8,994 nt of DNA, from positions 1 through 8,994 of the forward strand of contig CALWYM010000008.1 in the NCBI GenBank assembly GCA_944385775.1. Reading direction: 5' to 3'. Under the pieces are notes generated by a model. The model was not told where the DNA came from and made no database searches. It saw nothing but the letters and a program-made list of their open reading frames with translations. This DNA comes from an uncultured Oscillospiraceae bacterium (GTDB taxonomy: Bacteria; Bacillota; Clostridia; Oscillospirales; Oscillospiraceae). This document shows, one piece after another, positions 1 to 6,581 of the stretch (positions within the stretch are counted from its first letter, which is position 1; the number at the start of each line of letters is the position of its first letter). A program made the translations under genes and the position numbers.

Positions 1-1365
1 CCCCTCCTTACCATAGGCAATATTTTCAAAGATTGTGCCTCGGAAAACCCATGTATCCTGAAGCACCATCGCGTACGCCCTTCTGAGTGAGTCTCTTGTA
101 AGGGTTCTGATACCCTTTTCGTCAACCTCAATGTCGCCCTTGTCCACATCGTAAAAGCGCATGAGAAGGTTTATAATGGTTGTCTTACCTGCTCCTGTGG
201 GACCGACAATAGCTGTAAGCTTTCCTGCCGGGGCCTTTATACTGAGGTCCTTAATTATGGTTTTACCTGGTACATAACCGAAAGATACGTTTTTAAGCTC
301 TACATTTCCGTTAACCTCGTCCAGAACAACGGCATTGTATATATCCTTTACCTCTTCCGGCTCGTCAAGCAGCCTAAAAACCCTCTCTGCAGCGGACAGA
401 GCGGAAAATATCTCGTTCATAACGTTTGCAATCTCGTTTATAGGTCCCGAAAATCTTCTAGAATATAGGACAAAGGAAGATATTGAGTCAAGTCCTACCA
501 TTCCCCTAATATAGAAAATGGAACCGACAATACAGATCAGTGACAGCGCTGTATTATTGATAAGAGTCATGGTCGGACCAATAGTCGTTCCGTAATGCTC
601 AGCATAGTAGTAGGCGTTTCCTGCATCCCTGTTGATTTCATCAAAATCTTCGGTTACCGCATCCTCATGGGCATATGCCAAAATAGTCTTTTGTCCCGAA
701 AACATTTCCTCAACATAGCCGTTCATCTCTCCGTATTTGGCAGAACGCTTTGAGTACAACGGTCTGGTCTTTTTACTCATAGTCTTTGTAAATACGATAG
801 AGATTGGTATGGTGATAACAGGTATAACCGCAAGTCTGGGGGATATTGTAAACATCATAATCAAAGATCCCACTACGGTCACTATACTTGACAAAATATG
901 AACTATATCAGCTGAAACGCTGGTTGTTACAACATCAATATCATAAGAAACACGGCTTATAATATCACCGGCCTGATTTTTGTCAAAGTACCCTACCGGC
1001 AGCCTCATAAGCTTATTAAAAACGTCACTGCGCATCTTACGCCCAATCCAGCGTCCAACACGCATCATCATAATGTTAATGATAAACGAAGCAATAGAGG
1101 ACGCAACATAAACAAGGAGCATGAGCTTAGCGTAGTAATAAACCATTTTAAAATCTACTTTCCCCACGCCTTTATCAGCTGCACCGATAGCCTTACCTGC
1201 AAGGTTTGGTCCCTGAAGTGCCAGGACATTGCTCACCAGAGAAAGTATAAGTATGAAAAGTATTACATACTTATAATTCATTATATATTTACAGATACGA
1301 AAAAACGTACCTTTAGCGTCTTTTGGCTTTTCAAGTTTGCCATTTCTTCCACCACGTGGCGGCAT
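1..1365 (-). CDS. ABC multidrug-type exporter half-transporter, subunit 2 (partial, C-terminus beyond left edge)
   Basis: The reading frame is open from the ATG at 1365 to base 1 and gives the first 455 residues; a full protein of this family would be about 580-620. An N-terminal cytoplasmic stretch (1-30) precedes a six-helix type I exporter membrane domain (hydrophobic runs near 33-50, 75-100, 155-190 and 265-290), with the family-typical segments YFDKNQAGDIISRVSYD (127-143) and the coupling-helix region near 200-245. The nucleotide-binding domain starts near 355 and shows Walker A GPTGAGKTT (388-396) and a Q-loop Gln at 436. The signature motif, Walker B and switch His lie outside the window. 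The start is supported by an AAGGGGAG ribosome binding site about 7 bases upstream. It begins 17 bases after the stop of the other half-transporter, so the two are co-transcribed and probably form a heterodimer that exports drugs, lipids or peptides. The substrate cannot be told from sequence. Confidence 0.93.
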   Translation of the reverse strand, partial: MPPRGGRNGKLEKPKDAKGTFFRICKYIMNYKYVILFILILSLVSNVLALQGPNLAGKAIGAADKGVGKVDFKMVYYYAKLMLLVYVASSIASFIINIMMMRVGRWIGRKMRSDVFNKLMRLPVGYFDKNQAGDIISRVSYDIDVVTTSVSADIVHILSSIVTVVGSLIMMFTISPRLAVIPVITIPISIVFTKTMSKKTRPLYSKRSAKYGEMNGYVEEMFSGQKTILAYAHEDAVTEDFDEINRDAGNAYYYAEHYGTTIGPTMTLINNTALSLICIVGSIFYIRGMVGLDSISSFVLYSRRFSGPINEIANVMNEIFSALSAAERVFRLLDEPEEVKDIYNAVVLDEVNGNVELKNVSFGYVPGKTIIKDLSIKAPAGKLTAIVGPTGAGKTTIINLLMRFYDVDKGDIEVDEKGIRTLTRDSLRRAYAMVLQDTWVFRGTIFENIAYGKEG

Positions 1366-1382
1366 ATCTTCACTCCCCTTTC

Positions 1383-3125
1383 TTAATCAAGAGCGCCCAT
1401 CTGCTGCTCATAAATCTGTCTGTACTGCTCACAGTTTTCCATAAGCTGCTCATGGGTCCCGTAGCTCACTATCTTTCCGTCATCTAAGAACAATATGTTT
1501 GTCATATTCATTATGGAGCTTACTCTCTGGGCTACCATGATTGTCGTAGAACCCTGATAATGTTCATTAATTGCTTTACGAAGTGAAGCGTCAGTTTTAT
1601 AGTCGAGAGCACTGGAGGAATCGTCCAAAATTAAAATATCCGGCTTCGCCGCCAAGGCTCTGGCAATAAGAAGTCTCTGTTTTTGTCCGCCGCTTAGGTT
1701 TGCTCCCTTAACGGCAGCCTTATACTCGTATCCCTCCTCAAGAGTATCAATATAATCCGCCACCATGGCGTCCTTTGCCGCTTCCTTGACTCTTTCCAAA
1801 GAAACGTTTCTTCCAAAGGCGATATTATTATACAGGGAATCGGCAAATATCACATCGTTTTGGAAAACAACGCCGAACTTCTCTCTCAGCTCATCCTTGT
1901 CGAAAGTTCGAACATCACGACCGTCTACATAAACCCTTCCCTTCTGAGCATCATAGAATCTCATAAGAAGATTTATTATAGTAGTCTTTCCCGAACCTGT
2001 GGCGCCGATAATTCCCAACGATTCGCCTCTCTTAATTTTAAAGCTTATATTCTCAAGGCAGTGCTTTATCTCGCCATTCGCGTCAGGCTTTGTCTCAGTG
2101 TAGTCGAAGGTAACATCGTCAAATATAATATGTGCATCATCGTCTGTCTTTGTTTCATCAGTAACAGCTATCACAGGCTGGTCCTCAGGAGCATTCAAAA
2201 TAAGAGCAATTCTGTTTGCCGAGGCCGTTGTCCTTGTGAAAAGCATAAACATTCTGTTAAGGCTCATAACCGCCATCAGAATCTGATTAAAGTATGTAAG
2301 AAATGCCAAAATTACACCTGGCTTGGCAGCTCCCGTATTTACTCTCTGTGCACCAAATATGATTACAAGAGTAAGACCTATGTTAAGACAAAGCTGCATA
2401 AAAGGTCCTGGAATTGCCATCATGGTGTTAGCCTTCAAATCATTTTTTGTCAGCTCATCATTTACTCCCTTAAACCTTTTTATCTCATAATCGGTTTTAG
2501 ACAGCGCCTTAATAACTCTGATGCCTGTAATGTTTTCACGCATTACCCTTACAACATCATCTATGCTCTGCTGTACCTTGCTAAAAAGCGGCACGCCATG
2601 TCTGGAAACAAAGAAAATCACAAACCCGAGAATCGGAATAATAACACAGAGTATCATCGCAAGTACCGGATCCATGGTCATTGTAATAAAAACACCACCT
2701 ATAAGCATAATAGGTGTACGAACGCCCATAGTCTGGATTCTTGTAATAAAATTCTGTACATTGTATGAATCTGACGTCATACGTGAAATAAGAGACGGCA
2801 GTCCAAAACTGTCAAACTGCGGTCCGGATAAATTTGCCGTTTTCTTAAAAAGGTCGTATCTTATCTCCTGAATACAGTCACGGGACACAGATGCCGCCGA
2901 TCGGTTAGCCGCCACATAAAGCACTCTCACGCCAACAGCGCAGAATACCATGGCAAATCCCCACAAAATGATCTGCTTAAAATCCTTCTCCGGAGCAACG
3001 TAGTCGATTACATACTCGAAAATATAAGGAATAAGCAGTTCAAAAATCGTGCCAAACAGTCTGAATGTCATGCTCTTGCACGCCCTCAACCAGTACTTTT
3101 TGGCGTATCCCCAAATCATTTTCAT
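1383..3125 (-). CDS. ABC multidrug-type exporter half-transporter, subunit 1, degenerate ATP site
   Basis: This is a complete 580-residue type I ABC exporter half-molecule. The six-helix membrane domain spans roughly 18-300 and the nucleotide-binding domain 333-580. Visible motifs are Walker A GATGSGKTT (374-382), Q-loop Q422, signature LSGGQ (477-481) and Walker B ILILD (497-501). The residue after Walker B is Asp502 where active ABC proteins have the catalytic Glu, and the switch position is Gln533 (VAQR) where His is usual. In known heterodimeric exporters such as TM287/288, BmrCD and LmrCD, this pair of changes marks the subunit carrying the degenerate, slowly hydrolysing site. The partner would be the next gene downstream. 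The ATG at 3125 has AGGAG 10 bases upstream; a second in-frame ATG lies at 3119. The gene follows marR by 23 bases, suggesting regulator-controlled export, probably of toxic compounds. The actual substrate is unknown. Confidence 0.95.
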   Translation of the reverse strand: MKMIWGYAKKYWLRACKSMTFRLFGTIFELLIPYIFEYVIDYVAPEKDFKQIILWGFAMVFCAVGVRVLYVAANRSAASVSRDCIQEIRYDLFKKTANLSGPQFDSFGLPSLISRMTSDSYNVQNFITRIQTMGVRTPIMLIGGVFITMTMDPVLAMILCVIIPILGFVIFFVSRHGVPLFSKVQQSIDDVVRVMRENITGIRVIKALSKTDYEIKRFKGVNDELTKNDLKANTMMAIPGPFMQLCLNIGLTLVIIFGAQRVNTGAAKPGVILAFLTYFNQILMAVMSLNRMFMLFTRTTASANRIALILNAPEDQPVIAVTDETKTDDDAHIIFDDVTFDYTETKPDANGEIKHCLENISFKIKRGESLGIIGATGSGKTTIINLLMRFYDAQKGRVYVDGRDVRTFDKDELREKFGVVFQNDVIFADSLYNNIAFGRNVSLERVKEAAKDAMVADYIDTLEEGYEYKAAVKGANLSGGQKQRLLIARALAAKPDILILDDSSSALDYKTDASLRKAINEHYQGSTTIMVAQRVSSIMNMTNILFLDDGKIVSYGTHEQLMENCEQYRQIYEQQMGALD

Positions 3126-3148
3126 AAAGTAATTTCTCCTCTGATACT

Positions 3149-3679
3149 TTAGGATTTATCCCCAGCGGAGCCCATTTCTTCCTCATCTTTGAGACATACA
3201 AGCAGCTTTCTTATAAGCCGCATAAGCTCAGTGCACTCCTCAACAGTAAAATTATCCAAAAGCCGCCGATTGCTGGCAGCATCAGCCTCCCTCTGTTCCG
3301 CAACGGTTTTATGCCCCATTTCCGTTATTACAAGAACAGCTTTACGCTTATCCTGCCCGTCCCGTGTCTTTTCCACAAGACCGCTGTTTTCTAGCTTTGC
3401 GATAATCTCACTCATTGAACCCGCCTGAATTTGAAGCCTCTCCTGAAGCTCACGCTGTGTCATGGGCGAATTGTGATCAAGTATTCTCAAAATTCGCTTT
3501 TGTCCATGTCTGCCGCCTTTTCTGTGATGAATTCTGTGTCCGCATTGTTCAAGCACAGAAAGCAGCTCCTCTTTTCTAAATTCCTCCTTTGGTTCCGCTG
3601 ATTCGGATACGCTCTCTGAACACCTTTCCTTTCCCATCTTTCCAGGAAAAGATTTTATCTCATCTTGCTGATACAGCAT
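3149..3679 (-). CDS. MarR-family transcriptional regulator with N-terminal extension
   Basis: This 176-residue protein carries a MarR winged helix-turn-helix. The core runs from about 57 to 125, with the lead-in GQKRILRIL (59-67), helix-turn-helix QRELQERLQIQAGSMSEI (75-92), recognition helix near 86-100, and a wing ending in the hallmark D-x-x-D-K-R (107-112). C-terminal helices (125-165) would make the dimer interface. MarR proteins are usually about 140-150 residues; here roughly 35-45 extra charged residues precede the domain. The ATG at 3679 has AAAGGA about 11 bases upstream, a little far; an ATG at residue 15 is an alternative start. As first gene of the operon with two ABC exporter genes, it most likely represses its own promoter and the exporter, and is released by a small molecule. 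That role is inferred from context. Four cysteines (20, 46, 149, 162) are present, but nothing shows they are sensors. Confidence 0.92.
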   Translation of the reverse strand: MLYQQDEIKSFPGKMGKERCSESVSESAEPKEEFRKEELLSVLEQCGHRIHHRKGGRHGQKRILRILDHNSPMTQRELQERLQIQAGSMSEIIAKLENSGLVEKTRDGQDKRKAVLVITEMGHKTVAEQREADAASNRRLLDNFTVEECTELMRLIRKLLVCLKDEEEMGSAGDKS

Positions 3680-3717
3680 TACAGTGCTTATCCTTTCTTC
3701 ATAGTAAATCGCTATTA

Positions 3718-3746
3718 AGTTTAAATTCTAAAGCAAAATTTGTCAA
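3718..3746 (-). promoter_or_regulatory. Probable sigma-A promoter of the marR-ABC operon, with possible operator
   Basis: Read on the minus strand, a perfect -35 box TTGACA (3741-3746) is followed 17 bases later by TAAACT (3718-3723, 4 of 6 matches to TATAAT). Transcription would begin near 3711, leaving a leader of about 30 bases before the marR start. An AT-rich stretch (3747-3790) lies just upstream and could act as an UP element. A short inverted repeat, CAAA-A-TTTG (plus-strand 3734-3742), overlaps the -35 box, and ATAG-N7-CTAT (3701-3715) lies just past the predicted start. Either could be the MarR operator, but both are short and could be chance. Confidence 0.6.
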
Positions 3747-3866
3747 GGTGCCTAATTATTATATTTTCTTAATAAAATCGTAATATATTTATGCACTTTG
3801 CGCAGGTAAATTACTCCATTTTCCCGTTTGCATACAGTAAAAAGTATAAAATTATTCTTTCACCGC

Positions 3867-3901
3867 AAAAAACAGGTCCGACCTGTAAAAAGGACGGACC
3901 T
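3867..3901 (-). terminator. Rho-independent terminator of the D,D-carboxypeptidase gene
   Basis: Immediately after the carboxypeptidase stop (3906), the minus-strand transcript can form a 7-bp stem AGGTCCG/CGGACCT (3895-3901 with 3874-3880) closed by a 14-base loop. One base later comes a run of six U residues (3867-3872). The same 3' arm can instead pair as ACAGGT-CGG-ACCTGT (3872-3886), a compact 6-bp, 3-base-loop hairpin touching the same U run. Either fold gives a terminator shape. Confidence 0.85.
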
Positions 3902-3905
3902 TAAT

Positions 3906-5363
3906 TTATTTCTTTGTATGAGCGTCACGCTTTTCCTGCATATCAAGAATTTCCTCAAAGCTCTTTCCAGATGACAGCGTTTCGCCACGTCGTATTTCCT
4001 CAATACGTTTTCTAGCCAATTCCTCCGCTATCTGTTTCTTTTTTCTGCGATTTATATTATACATCACAATAAACCCGATATATGCGGCGCCAAGGACAAG
4101 CAGGACAAATATAGCTATTTTTACATATTTATTACCCAGTGTCTCTCCAATTTCGTAGCTTATGTACTTCATCCTGTTGAGCTCCACCGTTGTGTTAGCA
4201 ACAAGATTAATTTTTCCGTAGGATACGCCGTTAAAAAAAACTTCCGCCTCTCCCAAAATTTCACCTGCCGGAATAGGAGCAAAGAGTTCTTCCCCATTGT
4301 CCCGTGACGGAATTGACAGCTTAAGCTCAACCTGAGATAAATCGTCCTCATTGTCCATCAGTGCCTCCATCGACTTCTCGGGAACAAGCAAAACAGAATT
4401 TACCCCCATCCCCAGGGATACGGGGAGCTCACATACGGGATCCTTCGTATCCACCAGCTTTCTGTAACTGAAATTAGAAAATCCCCACTGCAAAAGCTTC
4501 TTTGACTCAGAAAAGCTCTGCACCTGGGTTGTACCATCGTCAAGTATAACAGATTCAGCCCCAAGCGCAATGGAAATCAGGGTTAAATATTCCTTCTGCG
4601 CGTAAGATGCCAGGCAAAAACCGGCATTGTCAGTATATCCGGTCTTTATGCCCTTTGCGTACTCATAGTAATAGGGGCTGTTTTCCCTTATAAGGTTATT
4701 GGTATTAACAATTGTCCTCTCCTCTGACATATTTGTCGCCGGGACAGTGTAACTTTCAGTGCCTACAATTTGAGCAAAAAGAGGCTCCTCCATGGCTGAC
4801 TTGGCAATCAGAAAAAGGTCATAGGCGCAGGAATAGTGATTGTCATTAGGCATACCATGGGTATTTACAAAATTTGTATTCGTACATCCCAAAGCAGCAG
4901 CTGTTGAGTTCATCTCCGCCACAAATGTGGCAACGTCGCCTGAAATAAACTCTGCCACAGCGTTACAAGCTTCATTCGCTGAGGACAGGAGCATACAGTA
5001 CATAAGATTTTCAAAGGAAATCTGCTCACCCGGCTTAAGACCGGCGGTACTTCCGTCCATGGCTACATCAAAATAAATGCTGTCACTTAACGTAACTATG
5101 TCAGTCAGCGCGACCCTCCCTTCTCTGTACGCGTTAAATGCTACAATGGCAGTCATCATTTTAGTAAGGCTTGCAGGGCAACGTCTAACGTATTCATTTT
5201 GGCTGAACAAAACAGTGGAAGTGTTTACCTCAACAAGAATTGCCGCTGCCGGAGCCATCGTAATATCCTCAGCCGCACTGATAGGAACAGCAGAGTTTAT
5301 CGTAAGTGTCATCAAAGCAACAACCCACAATAAAATCTTACTATATTTCTTTAACTTTTTCAT
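3906..5363 (-). CDS. Serine-type D-Ala-D-Ala carboxypeptidase (PBP5/DacF-like, peptidase S11)
   Basis: This 485-residue penicillin-binding protein should remove the terminal D-Ala from peptidoglycan stem pentapeptides outside the membrane, limiting cross-linking. A signal peptide occupies about 1-30, with likely cleavage near AISAAED. The three active-site motifs of the S11 family are intact: S65-L-T-K68 (SxxK, nucleophile Ser65), S128-A-N130 (SxN) and K240-T-G242. A PBP5-like C-terminal beta domain follows, roughly 295-395. The protein ends with a full transmembrane helix (413-436) and a basic, charged tail of about 49 residues, presumably cytoplasmic, where E. coli PBP5 has only an amphipathic anchor. 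The ATG at 5363 has GGAGAG 6 bases upstream. The gene is monocistronic: it has its own terminator and is divergent from the helix-hairpin-helix gene. No spoIIA genes adjoin it, so I do not assign dacF; a vegetative dacA-type role is equally possible. Confidence 0.95.
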   Translation of the reverse strand: MKKLKKYSKILLWVVALMTLTINSAVPISAAEDITMAPAAAILVEVNTSTVLFSQNEYVRRCPASLTKMMTAIVAFNAYREGRVALTDIVTLSDSIYFDVAMDGSTAGLKPGEQISFENLMYCMLLSSANEACNAVAEFISGDVATFVAEMNSTAAALGCTNTNFVNTHGMPNDNHYSCAYDLFLIAKSAMEEPLFAQIVGTESYTVPATNMSEERTIVNTNNLIRENSPYYYEYAKGIKTGYTDNAGFCLASYAQKEYLTLISIALGAESVILDDGTTQVQSFSESKKLLQWGFSNFSYRKLVDTKDPVCELPVSLGMGVNSVLLVPEKSMEALMDNEDDLSQVELKLSIPSRDNGEELFAPIPAGEILGEAEVFFNGVSYGKINLVANTTVELNRMKYISYEIGETLGNKYVKIAIFVLLVLGAAYIGFIVMYNINRRKKKQIAEELARKRIEEIRRGETLSSGKSFEEILDMQEKRDAHTKK

Positions 5364-5391
5364 TTATTTCTCTCCAAAACAATGATATAAT
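5363..5391 (+). promoter_or_regulatory. Extended -10 promoter for the helix-hairpin-helix/two-component operon
   Basis: The plus strand carries a perfect extended -10 element, TGATATAAT (5383-5391). A weak -35 (TTTATT, 5363-5368) sits 17 bases upstream of the -10 hexamer. Transcription would start near 5398, giving a leader of about 110 bases. The element lies over the ribosome-binding region of the divergent carboxypeptidase gene. A second TATAAT (5449-5454) nearer the gene has no recognisable -35. Confidence 0.45.
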
Positions 5392-5414
5392 GAAAACAGT
5401 ATTGTTAACTTCAA
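5387..5414 (-). promoter_or_regulatory. Weak candidate promoter of the D,D-carboxypeptidase gene
   Basis: On the minus strand, TTGAAG (5409-5414) is followed after 16 bases by CATTAT (5387-5392), each 4 of 6 matches to consensus. The start would fall near 5380 and leave a very short leader just including the GGAGAG ribosome binding site (5370-5375). The boxes overlap the opposing promoter at 5363-5391. A better-matched -35 (TTAACA, 5403-5408) has no suitable -10, so the assignment is tentative. Confidence 0.25.
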
Positions 5415-5445
5415 TTTATTGGTGAATCAGGGAAAATATCATTCC

Positions 5446-5460
5446 TTTTATAATATAAAA
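5446..5460. repeat. AT-rich 15-base inverted repeat upstream of the helix-hairpin-helix gene
   Basis: TTTTATA-A-TATAAAA is a perfect 7-bp inverted repeat around one central base. It contains a TATAAT hexamer (5449-5454) and lies about 50 bases before the start codon. It could be a regulator-binding site or a secondary promoter. In AT-rich intergenic DNA it could also be chance. Confidence 0.4.
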
Positions 5461-5508
5461 TTTAGGGCGAAAAATCAATACAATTGTCGAAAAAAGCAGA
5501 GGGATATT

Positions 5509-5886
5509 ATGGAGATGAAACTTCCTGTAAAAATAGCCATAGCAGTTACGGCATTTATAGTTATTTTTACTTCCGGTTTTTTCATTGGCAGATCTACTGA
5601 CCGTGAAATAATAATAAGCCCAATGGCTTCAAGTCCCGTTAAGGAAAGACCTTCTCTCACTCTCGATATGATGAGCGATGATCTCTCCGAAAAGATAAAT
5701 ATAAATACTGCTTCCAGCGAGGAATTATGCTCATTAAGCGGAATAGGTGAAACTCTCAGTGAAAGAATTGTGAAATACAGAAGTGAGCACGGTCCGTTTT
5801 CCTCAATCGAGGAAATAATGAATGTGGACGGAATAGGAGATAGTAAATTTTTGGCTATTAAAGATTATATAACGGTGGGTGACTGA
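5509..5886 (+). CDS. Membrane-anchored helix-hairpin-helix DNA-binding protein (ComEA-like, short)
   Basis: From the ATG at 5509 this is a 125-residue protein. An N-terminal transmembrane helix (about 6-26) is followed by a short linker (27-60), then a tandem helix-hairpin-helix domain (63-121) of the ComEA type. It begins ININTASSEEL, and the two hairpins are LSGIG (76-80) and VDGIG (106-110). In this family the hairpins contact the DNA backbone without sequence specificity; ComEA receives incoming DNA at the cell surface during transformation. Canonical Firmicute ComEA is about 200 residues with an SLBB domain between membrane helix and hairpins, which is missing here. AGAGGG (5498-5503) supports the ATG at 5509. 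An upstream TTG (5419) would add 30 residues ahead of the membrane helix and lacks support; ATG 5515 is possible. No comEB or comEC adjoins. The stop is 2 bases before the response regulator start, so all three plus-strand genes probably form one operon. Confidence 0.85.
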   Translation: MEMKLPVKIAIAVTAFIVIFTSGFFIGRSTDREIIISPMASSPVKERPSLTLDMMSDDLSEKININTASSEELCSLSGIGETLSERIVKYRSEHGPFSSIEEIMNVDGIGDSKFLAIKDYITVGD

Positions 5887-5888
5887 TT

Positions 5889-6581
5889 GTGAAAATACTT
5901 GTATGCGACGATGAAAAGCTCCTTGTAAAAGGTATAAAGTTTAATCTTGAAACTGAAGGTTATCAGGTTGAAGTGGCTTATAACGGAGCTGACTGCATAA
6001 ATCTTGCAAAAAACGGCGATTTTGACCTTATCATACTTGACATTATGATGCCCCAGGTATCGGGTCTTGAGGCCTGTATGCAGATTCGTGAGTTTTCCAC
6101 AGTACCTATTATAATGCTTACCGCCAAAAGTGATGATGTTGATAAAATCATAGGTTTTGAGTACGGCGCTGACGACTATATGACAAAACCTTTTAACATT
6201 TTGGAGCTGAAGGCACGTATCCGTGCGTTGCTCCGTCGCTCGTCCATATCGAAAGGTGCTGAGACCGCCGCGTCTGTCATAACAAACGGCGATATAACCC
6301 TTGACTGCGACAAACGCACCGTTCTGGTAAACGGCTCCTACGCAGATCTGACAAGCCGCGAATTTGAGCTGATGGAGCTTTTGATGAAAAACCCGGGCAG
6401 GGTTTACAGCAGGGAAAACCTTTTGAATTTGATTTGGGGATATGATTACCAGGGGGATATTCGTACTGTCGACGTACACGTCCACCGTCTTAGAGAAAAG
6501 CTGGAATCTAATCCCGCTGAGCCGGAATATATAATGACAAAGTGGGGAGTTGGATACTATTTTAAAGGAAAAACTTCTTAA
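5889..6581 (+). CDS. OmpR/PhoB-family response regulator
   Basis: This 230-residue two-domain regulator has a receiver domain (1-115) with the acidic pair D7/D8, phosphoacceptor Asp51 in LIILDIMMP, Thr78 and conserved Lys100 in MTKPF. The C-terminal winged-helix DNA-binding domain (about 130-227) shows the LTSREFELMELL segment (154-165), a recognition helix around 192-205 (RTVDVHVHRLREKL) and the terminal GVGYYF hairpin. It should be phosphorylated by the kinase encoded next and bind direct-repeat promoter sites. The GTG start at 5889 is the first codon of the receiver fold and lies 2 bases after the previous stop. Only a weak GGTGGG-like ribosome binding site lies within the end of that gene, so translation is probably coupled. 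The target genes cannot be read from the window. Confidence 0.96.
   Translation: MKILVCDDEKLLVKGIKFNLETEGYQVEVAYNGADCINLAKNGDFDLIILDIMMPQVSGLEACMQIREFSTVPIIMLTAKSDDVDKIIGFEYGADDYMTKPFNILELKARIRALLRRSSISKGAETAASVITNGDITLDCDKRTVLVNGSYADLTSREFELMELLMKNPGRVYSRENLLNLIWGYDYQGDIRTVDVHVHRLREKLESNPAEPEYIMTKWGVGYYFKGKTS

Noticed and set aside
1860..2768. Long plus-strand open frame (302 codons) and a smaller one at 2521-2871, antisense to the first ABC subunit gene
   Set aside because: The translations have no recognisable domain and low-complexity composition, and there is no ribosome binding site. The opposite strand encodes a clear full-length ABC protein.
3690..3704. Tiny upstream open frame (ATG, three codons, stop) in the marR leader
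   Set aside because: It has no ribosome binding site, and it is largely made of the AAGAAAGGA that serves as the marR ribosome binding site. Chance is more likely than a leader peptide.
5865..6485. Minus-strand open frame of 206 codons opposite the response regulator
   Set aside because: It is a shadow of a well-conserved regulator gene, and its composition and lack of motifs do not suggest a protein.
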